Shown: positions 8,441 through 16,126, counted from the first letter of the stretch. The stretch is 50,440 bases of DNA from a bacterium (GCA_021806885.1 JAKAPT010000003.1:1-50440), one strand, 5' to 3'. Notes: generated by a model not told the origin, from the letters alone. A program made the numbers and translations.

Positions 8441-9205
8441 ATGTCCATATTTAACCGAAGCAAAGTTGCCGTAATCCGCTTTTCCGGAGCGATTACCGCC
8501 CAGAATGCCGGGCCATACATAAGGCTTATTAAAAAAATTGAAAGGGTAAAGCCCGTGAAAGGGGTTTTGTTCGTAATAGACAGCCCCGGCGGCAGCGCGA
8601 TCCATTCCGAACTTTTTTACCTTGCCATTAAACGCTTAAGGGAAAAAGGCAAGAAAGTTTACGGTTTTCTTGAGGTTGCGGCCTCCGGAGGATACATGCT
8701 TTCCTGCGCCATGGAAAGGCTTTACGCCCCGTCTTCGGGCATAATTGGATCCATAGGGGTTATAAGCGTAAAGCCTGTTCTAAAAGATATACTGGAAAAA
8801 ATCGGCATAGGATACGAGGTGGTCAAAAAAGGCAAACATAAAGATATGTGGCTTTTTACGAGAAATTACTCGGACGAGGAGAGGGAAAGCATAAACGAGC
8901 TCCAAAACGATGTGTACAGCCGCTTTGTTGAAATAGTTTCCGAAGGCAGGGGAATTTCTTCCGAAAAGGTTTTGCCTCTTGCCACGGGAGAGCTTTTCTC
9001 CGCGAGGAAATCCTTAGAAAATAAATTAATAGATGAAATCTCGGGTTTCGACAAGGCCCTTGGGGACCTGTGCAAGGAGGTAAAGGCAAAGCCCGAAAAG
9101 GCAATCTACATAAGAATCAAAAAGCCTTTTTTTCAAAGAATCATAGGCGCATCTATTACGAGCTGGATTGATGACGCCTTTTACTGGAGTTTCCTTCGGA
9201 ATTAA
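8441..9205 (+). CDS. S49-family serine protease, SppA-like
   Basis: This 254-residue protein belongs to the S49 (SppA/SohB) family, which cleaves residual signal peptides and membrane-associated peptides with a Ser-Lys dyad. The segment VIDSPGGS at about 45-52 and the nucleophile Ser82 in AASGGY are clear. Lys134 in GKHKD is in the position of the catalytic base. Length matches the short single-domain form. There is no N-terminal membrane anchor, unlike most SppA proteins, so it may be cytosolic or peripherally bound. It has its own extended -10 promoter and precedes mnmG by 47 bp. Confidence 0.87.
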   Translation: MSIFNRSKVAVIRFSGAITAQNAGPYIRLIKKIERVKPVKGVLFVIDSPGGSAIHSELFYLAIKRLREKGKKVYGFLEVAASGGYMLSCAMERLYAPSSGIIGSIGVISVKPVLKDILEKIGIGYEVVKKGKHKDMWLFTRNYSDEERESINELQNDVYSRFVEIVSEGRGISSEKVLPLATGELFSARKSLENKLIDEISGFDKALGDLCKEVKAKPEKAIYIRIKKPFFQRIIGASITSWIDDAFYWSFLRN

Positions 9206-9252
9206 ATCCCCCGGTTTTCTATACCCTGGTTATTCCACGATAAAAAATAGAA

Positions 9253-11055
9253 ATGAAAAATAAAAATTATAATTTTGATGTGATAGTTATAGGTGCGGGT
9301 CACGCGGGAATAGAGGCCTCTCTTGCCGCATCACGGATGGGGCTTAACACGGCTGTCGTAACTATTAATCTGGACAACATCGGGCAGATGTCATGCAACC
9401 CGGCCATAGGCGGGCTTGCGAAGGGTCATCTCGTCAGGGAGATTGACGCCCTGGGCGGCGAAATGGGAAGGGCCATAGACAAAACCGGTTTGCAGTTCAG
9501 GACGCTTAACACAAAAAAGGGCCCCGCCGTGAGGTCTTCAAGGGCACAGGCGGATATGTTCGCTTACAAGACCTACATGAAAACCGCCCTTGAGTCACAG
9601 GAAAACCTTACCATCGTCCAGTCCATGGCGGATGCCCTCATCGTCGAAAACGGGGCGGCGAAAGGCGTTGTCCTTTGGACAGGGGAGAGGCTTTACGCCG
9701 GGGCGATAATTCTCACAACCGGGACATTCTTAAGGGGCCTTGTTCATATAGGACTTTTTAATTACAATGCAGGAAGAGCCGGGGATTTTGCTTCAAACAG
9801 GCTTTCCTTAAGCCTTCTTCAAAACGGGCTTGAGCTTGGCAGGCTAAAAACCGGAACGACCCCCAGGCTTGACGGAAGGACGATAGATTTTTCCCTATTG
9901 GAAGAGCAAAAAGGGGAAGATGATTTTATCCCGTTCTCGCTTGCCAGCAAAAAAATCGAAAACAGGATAAGTTGTTTTATAACATATACTAATCACTCCA
10001 CCCATAAGATTATTATGGGAGGGCTTGATAAATCCCCCCTTTACTGCGGTGTGATAAAGGGAGTGGGCCCGAGGTACTGCCCCTCGATAGAGGACAAGGT
10101 GGTAAGGTTCAAGGAGAAAGAAAGACACCAGGTTTTCCTTGAAAGGGAGTCCCTTGATTCAATCGAATATTATCCGAACGGTCTCTCAACAAGCCTTCCC
10201 CTGGAAACCCAGCTTGATTTTTTAAGGACAATAAAAGGGCTTGAAAGGGTCAAAATCATGCGGCCCGGCTATGCCATAGAATACGACTATGTCCTGCCGA
10301 CCCAGCTTAAGCATTCGCTTGAAACCCGCGGCATAAAAAGTCTCTATCTTGCCGGCCAGATTAACGGAACATCCGGCTATGAAGAAGCCGCGGCCCAGGG
10401 GATAATAGCAGGGATTAACGCGGCCCTGGGCATAAAAAGAAGAAACCCCCTTATTCTTGGAAGGGATGAGGCCTATACAGGGGTTTTAATAGACGATTTA
10501 ATAACCCTGGGAACAACGGAACCATACAGGATGTTTACATCGAGGGCCGAATACAGGCTCCTTTTAAGGGAGGACAACGCGGATTTCAGGCTTTGCGAAT
10601 ATGGACGCTCCGCGGGGCTTCTTGACGACGAAAGGTACGGGGTTTTTAAAGAGAGGCTTTCCAGCTTCGAAAACATTCTTGAACTCATTGAAAAGTTAGA
10701 GGGTGGGAAATACCGTTCTCTCCTTAAGAGGCCCGATTTTACCGCGGCGGATTTAAAAACTGCACTGGGCGCTCATGCCGCCAAATTTACCGCCGACACC
10801 TTAAACAGGGTTGAGCTTTACGTGAAATATGAGGGTTATATCAAAAGGCAAAAAGAAGGAGTATTAAGGCTAAAGAAGTTTGAAAATATTAAAATAAACT
10901 GGGGTTCCGAAACAGAAGCCATCCCCGGGCTCTCGCTTGAGGTCATGGAAAAATTGAACAGGATAAGGCCCGAAACCATTTACGAGGCAAGCAGGATTTC
11001 CGGTATTACCCCTGCCGCCATAAATATCCTTCTTATGAAATTCATTAGAACCTGA
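9253..11055 (+). CDS. mnmG: tRNA uridine-5-carboxymethylaminomethyl(34) synthesis enzyme MnmG
   Basis: MnmG is the FAD- and NADH-using partner of MnmE. The 600-residue protein opens with an FAD-binding GAGHAG motif at 13-18, followed by the family signatures SCNPAIGG and GGEMG. The later segments GTSGYEEAAAQG and MFTSRAEYRLLLREDNAD are diagnostic. The C-terminal helical domain is present (IPGLSLE to ISGITPAAINIL). Length is slightly below the usual 620-630. Its stop overlaps the pabB ATG by one base, so the two are probably cotranscribed. In many bacteria mnmG sits beside rsmG and parAB, but here they are 12 kb apart. Confidence 0.97.
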   Translation: MKNKNYNFDVIVIGAGHAGIEASLAASRMGLNTAVVTINLDNIGQMSCNPAIGGLAKGHLVREIDALGGEMGRAIDKTGLQFRTLNTKKGPAVRSSRAQADMFAYKTYMKTALESQENLTIVQSMADALIVENGAAKGVVLWTGERLYAGAIILTTGTFLRGLVHIGLFNYNAGRAGDFASNRLSLSLLQNGLELGRLKTGTTPRLDGRTIDFSLLEEQKGEDDFIPFSLASKKIENRISCFITYTNHSTHKIIMGGLDKSPLYCGVIKGVGPRYCPSIEDKVVRFKEKERHQVFLERESLDSIEYYPNGLSTSLPLETQLDFLRTIKGLERVKIMRPGYAIEYDYVLPTQLKHSLETRGIKSLYLAGQINGTSGYEEAAAQGIIAGINAALGIKRRNPLILGRDEAYTGVLIDDLITLGTTEPYRMFTSRAEYRLLLREDNADFRLCEYGRSAGLLDDERYGVFKERLSSFENILELIEKLEGGKYRSLLKRPDFTAADLKTALGAHAAKFTADTLNRVELYVKYEGYIKRQKEGVLRLKKFENIKINWGSETEAIPGLSLEVMEKLNRIRPETIYEASRISGITPAAINILLMKFIRT

Positions 11056-12059
11056 TGGATTTAAACGAGTTTGTAAGTAAGGCCGATTATTTCAGCTCAA
11101 GAAAAACCCCCTTTCTTTTTATTATCGATTTCGAGCTTAAGAAACCGGAGATTTTTACTCTTTCGGAGCTGGAAGAAGGGCATGAAAACGTAAAATATTA
11201 TATCGACGGAAAAACCAATTACGATATTAATGCCCATCCTGTAAACCAAGGCTCCCCAAAGAAACCTGTAAACATTAAAAAATTCCCTATAAGCAAAGAC
11301 AGGTATCTTAACGCGTTCGGTCATGTCCATGAAAACCAGCTGAGCGGGAATTCCTATCTTCTCAACCTGACCTTTAAAACTCCCGTAAAAATAAACATAC
11401 CCCTCGAAGACATATTCTATAACAGCCGGGCAAGATACAAGCTCTATTTTAAAAAGGGAGACGCCGGGTTTGTTTCTTTTTCCCCCGAGACCTTTGTGAC
11501 TATTCAAGATGATGTAATTTTTACATATCCAATAAAAGGAACATTGGATTCAACCATTAAAGACGCAAGGCAAAGGCTTTTATCCGATAAAAAAGAGAGG
11601 GCCGAACACCTTACCGTCGTCGACCTCCTGAGGAACGACCTCAATATTGTCGCGGAAGGCGTCATGGTCAAGAGGTTTTGCTCCGTAGAGGAGATTAAGA
11701 CAAATTCGGGCGGGCTTCTCCAGATGTATTCGGAGATAAGGGGGACACTTAAAAAAGATTTTAAAGGACAAATAGGAAGCATGCTTCTTAACCTGCTCCC
11801 TGCCGGTTCCATCTGCGGGGCCCCGAAGAAAAAAACGCTTGAAATCATAAAAGAGGCGGAAATTGAAGAGCGGGGATATTATACTGGAATTTTTGGCATT
11901 TTCGACGGCCAAAATTTAAAGTCGTCGGTTTTGATAAGATATATCGAAAATATCGGGGGGAATTATTATTACAGGAGCGGCGGCGGCATAACCGTTTACA
12001 GCGATCCTTTAAAGGAATACAATGAAATGGTCGAAAAAATCTATGTCCCTATTTATTGA
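11055..12059 (+). CDS. pabB: Aminodeoxychorismate synthase component I (PabB-type)
   Basis: This is a chorismate-utilising enzyme of 334 residues that, with glutamine amidotransferase PabA, converts chorismate to 4-amino-4-deoxychorismate for folate. Visible signatures are PIKGT, EHLTVVDLLRNDL, GSICGAPKKKTLEII, RGYYTGIFG and the C-terminal SGGGITVYSDPLKEYNE. It is short compared with PabB proteins carrying the full N-terminal TrpE-like domain, but matches compact bacterial PabB forms. The following pabC-type gene overlaps it, which supports the PabB assignment over anthranilate or isochorismate synthase. No pabA is in the window. Confidence 0.9.
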   Translation: MDLNEFVSKADYFSSRKTPFLFIIDFELKKPEIFTLSELEEGHENVKYYIDGKTNYDINAHPVNQGSPKKPVNIKKFPISKDRYLNAFGHVHENQLSGNSYLLNLTFKTPVKINIPLEDIFYNSRARYKLYFKKGDAGFVSFSPETFVTIQDDVIFTYPIKGTLDSTIKDARQRLLSDKKERAEHLTVVDLLRNDLNIVAEGVMVKRFCSVEEIKTNSGGLLQMYSEIRGTLKKDFKGQIGSMLLNLLPAGSICGAPKKKTLEIIKEAEIEERGYYTGIFGIFDGQNLKSSVLIRYIENIGGNYYYRSGGGITVYSDPLKEYNEMVEKIYVPIY

Positions 12060-12648
12060 AACTATAAAAATTGAAAACGGGGAGTACCGCCTCTTAGGCT
12101 ATCACAACAGGCGGCTTAACGAAACGGTTTCGTCTTTCTTCGAGACTGTTCCTGAAATAGACCTCAGGACATTCCTTCCGGCGGTCTCTCCAACGGGTGG
12201 TTATAGGTCCGGGATTTACAAATGCAGGGTGATTTACGGAAAGAAAATTGAAAGCGTGGATATCGCGCCTTATAAAAAAAGAGAAATAAAATCTTTAAAA
12301 ATTATAAATGGCGACAATATCGATTATTCCTTTAAAAAAGCGGACAGGGCCTTGTTTACCGATATCCTTAAGAGGCTTGGGAAGGATGAGGACATATTGA
12401 TAGTTAAAAAAGGTTTTATTACGGATACGTCTTTTTCTAATGTAATTTTCTTTGACGGCAGGGACTGGATTACCCCCTCCTCCTATCTATTAAACGGGGT
12501 AAAAAGGCGCTTCCTTCTCGACGGGAAAAAAATCAAAGAGGCCCAAATCAGGGCAAATGATTTAGGTGGCTTTGAAAAAATATCCCTCATAAACGCTATG
12601 CTCGAGCCTGGCGAAACCTCTCTGGATATTTCCGGTCTATTTTTTTAA
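12022..12648 (+). CDS. pabC: Aminodeoxychorismate lyase-type class IV PLP enzyme
   Basis: This 208-residue fold-type IV PLP protein likely makes 4-aminobenzoate from aminodeoxychorismate, the step after PabB. Family features are FIETIKIENG at the start, GYHNRRL, the KKADR segment expected to hold the PLP lysine, and DTSFSNVIFFDG with TPSSYLLNGVKR near the end. The ATG at 12022 has AAGGAA 6 nt before it and overlaps pabB by 38 nt. The ATG at 12043 would fit the family N-terminus (MSLFIETIK) better but lacks a Shine-Dalgarno. A branched-chain or D-amino-acid aminotransferase is less likely given the neighbour. It converges with, and overlaps by 12 bp, the peroxiredoxin gene. Confidence 0.85.
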   Translation: MKWSKKSMSLFIETIKIENGEYRLLGYHNRRLNETVSSFFETVPEIDLRTFLPAVSPTGGYRSGIYKCRVIYGKKIESVDIAPYKKREIKSLKIINGDNIDYSFKKADRALFTDILKRLGKDEDILIVKKGFITDTSFSNVIFFDGRDWITPSSYLLNGVKRRFLLDGKKIKEAQIRANDLGGFEKISLINAMLEPGETSLDISGLFF

Positions 12649-13095
12649 TATCTCTAATATTTCCTTAAGGTCGGGCAGGTCTCCCAAGGAATAGACCTTT
12701 GAAAATATTATCTTTTGCTCCTCGTCCATAAGAATGTTCGCTCTCTCGGAGAAGCCGTCTCTTTCCCTGAACACCCCGTAATTTCTTGCCACCTCTCCAT
12801 GGGGCCAGAAATCGCAGGGAAGCGATGTCTTTGTTATATTAAGGCTTTTTGCCCAGGCCTTTTTGGATGGGGCCGTGTCCACGCTTATCCCCAGGCAAAC
12901 GGTGTTCAAGGCGGTAAAATCATTAAACATCATCTCTAACGATTCCATCTGCCTCGCGCACACATCCGTCCATGCCAGCGGGTGAAAAGAAAGGAGAACC
13001 TTTTTGTTTCCCTTAAAAGTGCTAAGCTTAACGACGTTTCCGGTCTGGTCTTTAAGCATGAACTCGACAGCCATGTTTCCATCCTTTATCGCCAT
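12637..13095 (-). CDS. Peroxiredoxin (AhpC/TSA family, AhpE-like)
   Basis: This thiol peroxidase reduces peroxides through a peroxidatic cysteine. The PxxxTxxC active site is present as Pro39, Thr43 and Cys46 (HPLAWTDVC). The segment CDFWPHG followed by VARNYGVF resembles AhpE-type enzymes. The ATG at 13095 has GGGAG 8 nt upstream, giving 152 residues; an earlier ATG at 13143 has no ribosome site. The gene is divergent from the radical SAM/SPASM operon across a 120-bp gap, so a shared regulatory region and linked redox function are possible. Its 3' end overlaps pabC by 12 bp. Confidence 0.9.
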   Translation of the reverse strand: MAIKDGNMAVEFMLKDQTGNVVKLSTFKGNKKVLLSFHPLAWTDVCARQMESLEMMFNDFTALNTVCLGISVDTAPSKKAWAKSLNITKTSLPCDFWPHGEVARNYGVFRERDGFSERANILMDEEQKIIFSKVYSLGDLPDLKEILEILKK

Positions 13096-13193
13096 TACGT
13101 TTTCTCCCGAAATTAAGTTATTTTGATTTATCAAATTATACATAGAGTATACCTTATAAAATCGCGTTTAAATAATTTGACAAAAGGTAAATA

Positions 13194-13199
13194 TATGAT
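13194..13199 (+). promoter_or_regulatory. Candidate -10 element of the radical SAM peptide operon
   Basis: TATGAT at 13194-13199 lies 16 nt before the ATG at 13216. A TTGACA occurs at 13177-13182, but its 11-bp spacing is too short to pair with it as a standard promoter. No Shine-Dalgarno is visible before the ATG. The 120-bp gap to the peroxiredoxin gene must hold both promoters. Confidence 0.3.
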
Positions 13200-13215
13200 A
13201 GCCTCTTAAATAAGT

Positions 13216-14235
13216 ATGGATGAATATAGCAACAGGGATAAAAGCCGGGAGTTTTACGTTCAATGGCATTTTATAGATTCGTGCAATTTAAGGTGCCTGC
13301 ATTGCTACCAGAATCAATATAATCATAAGGACATAGACCTTGGCGCCCTGAAATCCATATTTTCAAGGCTTGACGAGGCGATGGCAAAATGGAAAATGAA
13401 ATGCTTTGTTTCCCTTACGGGGGGAGAACCTTTTCTTAAACCATCGGGACTTTTCTACCTTATGGATTTGATCGAGAGGTCGGATAATTTTAAAAAAATC
13501 GCCATTCTTACAAACGGCACGCTTATAGACAAAGGCCTTATCGAAAGAATAAAAGGCTTTGAAAAACTCTCTGAGGTCCAGGTTTCACTGGACGGGCACG
13601 ACGAGGAATCGCACGATGCCGTAAGGGGCGAAGGTACATTCCTGAAATCCATAAACGGGATAAAGGCGCTAAAGAACGCTGGAATAAAAACAACTGTAAT
13701 GTTTACCCTCCACAGGAAAAACGCCCACTCCGCCGTTAAAATGCCCGCCCTTGCAGGTTCTTTGAATATTGACGCCCTTACCGTTGAAAGAATGACAACC
13801 ATGAGCGATGCCGAGACGAAAGAATTTTTCATTGAGCCTTCGGGTGTAAAGGATGTTTATACCGGTGTTTTCAACGAGGCGAAGAAGGAGCTTGCAGGAA
13901 AAAATACGCGGCTTTCCACTTCAAGGCCTCTCTGGAACCTCGTTGATAATGACAGCGGGGGGTATTGCCCCATAGGGCTTTCCTCGATTTGCGTCCTTCA
14001 TGACGGAACGCTGCTCCCATGCAGGAGGCTTAATATTCCTTTAGGGAATATCCTTACTGACGGCCTCTTTAAGGTCTGGTACAACTCCGATGTCCTGTGG
14101 TCTTTAAGAAAGAAGGGGAAAAATAACGAATGCCTTGAATGTTCCCATCTTGACCGGTGCGGGGGCTGCAAGGCTATCACATATTATCATTCCGGCGGGG
14201 ATCTCGACGCAAAGGATCCGCAATGCTGGAAATGA
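13216..14235 (+). CDS. Radical SAM/SPASM peptide maturase
   Basis: This 339-residue enzyme has the radical SAM cluster motif Cys23-x3-Cys27-x2-Cys30 (CNLRCLHC) and the GGEP motif (TGGEPFL). Its C-terminal SPASM region holds at least seven cysteines, in YCPIG, SICVLHDGTLLPCRR, ECLEC, RCGGCK and the final PQCW. Such proteins bind auxiliary Fe-S clusters and modify ribosomally made peptides. Directly downstream lie a PqqD-type recognition protein and a short peptide gene, the classic maturase setting. Heme-d1 or AhbC/D-type enzymes share this architecture but would not be expected beside a PqqD and a precursor. The exact modification cannot be read from sequence. Confidence 0.88.
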   Translation: MDEYSNRDKSREFYVQWHFIDSCNLRCLHCYQNQYNHKDIDLGALKSIFSRLDEAMAKWKMKCFVSLTGGEPFLKPSGLFYLMDLIERSDNFKKIAILTNGTLIDKGLIERIKGFEKLSEVQVSLDGHDEESHDAVRGEGTFLKSINGIKALKNAGIKTTVMFTLHRKNAHSAVKMPALAGSLNIDALTVERMTTMSDAETKEFFIEPSGVKDVYTGVFNEAKKELAGKNTRLSTSRPLWNLVDNDSGGYCPIGLSSICVLHDGTLLPCRRLNIPLGNILTDGLFKVWYNSDVLWSLRKKGKNNECLECSHLDRCGGCKAITYYHSGGDLDAKDPQCWK

Positions 14236-14260
14236 AAGTAAATAACCAATTATCGAGGAT

Positions 14261-14530
14261 TTGAAGGTGGGCGTCTTAAGGCTTTCCGAGGATTTAACCC
14301 TTAAATCTTTTGAGGAGAAATATCTTCTTTTTAACAATAAAGACGGAAGCGTTTTTGAATTAAACGGGATGTCTTACAATATACTTTCCCTCTGCGACGG
14401 TAAAAACACAGAGGATGACATAATAAGAAAGGTAATGGAAGGCTTCGATGCTTCAAGGGACGAGGTCCAGAAAGACCTTGGCGGGCTTATCGAAGCGCTT
14501 CTTAAAAAAAATTTCATAACCGTTTCATAA
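14261..14530 (+). CDS. PqqD-family peptide recognition protein (RRE)
   Basis: This 89-residue protein has the PqqD fold pattern: an N-terminal strand region (YLLFNNKDGSVFELNG), a helix (SYNILSLCDG) and the winged helix segment (TEDDIIRKV to LLKKNFI). In RiPP systems such domains bind the leader of the precursor and present it to the radical SAM enzyme. It begins with TTG at 14261 after a GAGGA at 14254-14258, 25 nt after the maturase stop. The peptide gene follows 32 nt later. The domain is usual in size, not truncated or fused. Confidence 0.85.
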   Translation: MKVGVLRLSEDLTLKSFEEKYLLFNNKDGSVFELNGMSYNILSLCDGKNTEDDIIRKVMEGFDASRDEVQKDLGGLIEALLKKNFITVS

Positions 14531-14562
14531 AAACATATAAGGATAAAAGGAGGTGAAAGGTC

Positions 14563-14682
14563 GTGAAAAAAATCTACGAAGCGCCAATGTTTTACGAGAT
14601 TCCAGCCGAGGAGTTTTATGCTATAATTCTTGACGGCTACGGGATGAAAGACTCATGCTATGCCTGAAAGGAGTGCAAATAG
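14563..14682 (+). CDS. Radical-SAM-modified precursor peptide, putative selenopeptide (UGA read as Sec)
   Basis: A GTG start at 14563 lies 9 nt after a strong AGGAGG (14548-14553). The frame gives 34 residues up to a TGA at 14665-14667. The leader-like N-terminus starts MKKIYEAP and is rich in acidic and aromatic residues. The C-terminus contains LDGYG and SCYA. If the TGA encodes selenocysteine the frame runs five codons further to a TAG at 14680-14682, giving 39 residues ending U-K-E-C-K and a C32-x-x-U35-x-x-C38 motif. A SECIS-like hairpin follows the TGA at the right distance. Position after a SPASM maturase and PqqD marks it as the substrate. Without readthrough the gene ends at 14667. 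Haft's 'selenobiotic' radical SAM target peptides are the closest described concept I recall, but membership was not tested. Confidence 0.75.
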
Positions 14683-14695
14683 CGTAGGTTACGCT
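14681..14695 (+). promoter_or_regulatory. SECIS-like hairpin downstream of the in-frame UGA
   Basis: AGCGTA (14681-14686), loop GGT, TACGCT (14690-14695) form a perfect 6-bp stem. The apical loop begins with GG, and 19 nt separate the UGA from the loop. Bacterial SECIS elements need a short stem with a G in the first loop positions about 16-37 nt after the UGA; E. coli fdhF has 18 nt and a GGUC loop. UGAA of the stop region can also pair with UUCA at 14696-14699, placing the UGA at the helix base. Confidence 0.6.
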
Positions 14696-14701
14696 TTCAA
14701 C

Positions 14702-14762
14702 CCCGCCCCTGTCAAATTTATGATATAACCCAGGCAACACTTAAATTTAGCAAAGGGGCGGG
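14702..14762 (+). other. Two-tier inverted repeat between peptide gene and DoxX gene
   Basis: CCCGCCCCT (14702-14710) pairs perfectly with AGGGGCGGG (14754-14762). Inside it, AAATTTA (14714-14720) pairs with TAAATTT (14742-14748). No T-tract follows, so it is not a standard terminator. It could be a processing or stabilising hairpin that raises peptide mRNA over downstream mRNA. Its loop contains TGATATAAC (14720s), which resembles the local extended -10 element. Confidence 0.55.
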
Positions 14763-14790
14763 TTAATCTAAATTTCTAAAAGGAAAAATT

Positions 14791-15204
14791 ATGAAAAAAG
14801 AATCGTTCGCGATATTCTTTCTAAGGTTTGTGCTTTTTCTAACATTTTTTTACCATGGAACCGGAATATTGTTTGACTGGTTTAACGGGCCGGGTCCGGC
14901 AGGGTTCGCGGGCTACATGCACTTTCCGCTTTTAATTGCGGTTCTTGTAGGCATAGCGGAAACAGCAGGCTCCCTTGCGATGATAAGCGGCATCCTGACA
15001 AGGATAGGAGCCCTTTGTATAATGATAGTAATGCTCGGGGCAATATTCATTCTGCACCTTCCCCACGGTTTCAACATAATGGCCGGCGGCTATGAATACG
15101 CCCTTACGGAGTTTACCATTGCCCTTTCGGTATTTATAATGGGGCCCGGGGAATTTACGCTTACGGGACTGTTTGCTAAAAATGCGCCCTACATCTTGAG
15201 ATAG
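14791..15204 (+). CDS. DoxX-family membrane protein
   Basis: This 137-residue protein has four hydrophobic segments (about 8-27, 45-66, 70-92 and 105-125) and the DoxX-type pattern LRFVLFLTFFYHGTG near the start, with PLLIAVLVGIAETAG and the HLPHGFN region. DoxX proteins are small inner-membrane proteins tied to thiol or sulfur redox in several bacteria. AAAGGA precedes the ATG. It is the last gene before the terminator at 15239, so it probably belongs to the radical SAM peptide operon. Whether it acts on the peptide is inference. Confidence 0.85.
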   Translation: MKKESFAIFFLRFVLFLTFFYHGTGILFDWFNGPGPAGFAGYMHFPLLIAVLVGIAETAGSLAMISGILTRIGALCIMIVMLGAIFILHLPHGFNIMAGGYEYALTEFTIALSVFIMGPGEFTLTGLFAKNAPYILR

Positions 15205-15238
15205 CTCGCATCCGATTGTTTAATTTATTTGGATATAT

Positions 15239-15267
15239 AAAAAACCGGCGGCCTTGCGCCGGTTTTT
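15239..15267 (+). terminator. Rho-independent terminator of the peptide operon
   Basis: ACCGGCG (15244-15250) and CGCCGGT (15257-15263) flank a 6-nt loop. The stem extends with A's on the left and T's on the right, and a TTTTT run follows. It closes the unit that starts at the radical SAM gene. Confidence 0.9.
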
Positions 15268-15342
15268 CTATTTTTAAGTGGTATATTTTAATTAATAGCG
15301 AAATTGGGCTTGGCGATATTATATTTTGCTGGAGGGATTTGT

Positions 15343-16125
15343 ATGGATATAAGCCTGAAAGGAAAAAGGGCGCTTATAACGGGAGCGAGCTCCGGGCTTG
15401 GAGAAGCAATCTCTAAAGAGTTAGCCTCATCGGGCGTGAACATAGGGCTGAATTATCACTCCCATCCCGAAGATGCCGACAGGGTCTCCGGAGAATTAGA
15501 AAAGACAGGAGCGGAGGTTATCGAATTTCGGGCTGACGTGTCTGACAGTAAGCAGGCATTTGACATGGTTGATTTTTTCGTAAAAAAATGGGGAGGCATC
15601 GACATTCTCGTCAATAACGCGGGAATAGACGGAAAACACGCCCTTTCGTGGGAAGCTGACCTTTCGGAATGGGAAAAAGTGGTTAAAATTAACCTCTTTG
15701 GTCCGTTTTATTGCGCAAGGGAGGCCCTAAAACACATGGTAGCGCAGAAGAAGGGTGTGATACTAAATATAACATCCGTGCACGAAACTATTCCTTGGAG
15801 CGGGTACGGCAGCTATACCGCCTCGAAGGCAGGCTTGTCAATGCTTTCCAAAACAATGGCGCAGGAAGCCGGGTCTTCCGGCGTGAGGGTTTTGTGTCTG
15901 GCGCCCGGGGCTATTAAAACACCCATCAACCAGAACGTGTGGTCGAATCCTGAAAACCTCAATGACCTTGTTTCGAAAATTCCATTCGGAAGGATGGGCG
16001 AGCCAGAGGAAGTGGCCCGCGTAGCCGCTTTTTTAGTTTCCGACGCGGCGTCTTATATTACGGGGTGCACTGTATTTGTGGACGGCGCGATGAAAGATTA
16101 CGCAAATTTCATCCACGGAGGTTAA
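15343..16125 (+). CDS. Glucose 1-dehydrogenase-like short-chain dehydrogenase
   Basis: This 260-residue classical SDR oxidises a sugar, probably glucose to gluconolactone, with NAD(P)+. The cofactor motif TGASSGLG, NNAG, and the catalytic Ser-Tyr-Lys (SVHETIPW, YTASK) are intact. The pattern SVHE-IPW, GAIKTPIN, RMGEPEEVA and ASYITG matches Bacillus-type glucose dehydrogenases. The ATG at 15343 has GGAGGG 6 nt upstream; upstream in-frame codons lack one. The next gene, a glucoamylase, starts 1 nt after its stop with its ribosome site inside this gene, so the two are coupled. Confidence 0.87.
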   Translation: MDISLKGKRALITGASSGLGEAISKELASSGVNIGLNYHSHPEDADRVSGELEKTGAEVIEFRADVSDSKQAFDMVDFFVKKWGGIDILVNNAGIDGKHALSWEADLSEWEKVVKINLFGPFYCAREALKHMVAQKKGVILNITSVHETIPWSGYGSYTASKAGLSMLSKTMAQEAGSSGVRVLCLAPGAIKTPINQNVWSNPENLNDLVSKIPFGRMGEPEEVARVAAFLVSDAASYITGCTVFVDGAMKDYANFIHGG

Positions 16126-16126
16126 T

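Noticed and set aside
13177-13182. TTGACA before the radical SAM gene as a -35 box
   Set aside because: Only 11 bp separate it from TATGAT, too short for a sigma-70 promoter; no other -10 at 16-18 bp was seen.
14665-14667. UGA as a simple stop of the peptide gene
   Set aside because: Not ruled out. It was set aside as the first choice because the SECIS-like hairpin at the right distance and the resulting CxxUxxC are unlikely to coincide by chance; both readings are given.
15216-15416. A 66-codon frame crossing the terminator and the glucose dehydrogenase start
   Set aside because: It runs through the terminator hairpin and has no ribosome site; the dehydrogenase in the other frame has GGAGGG and clear homology.
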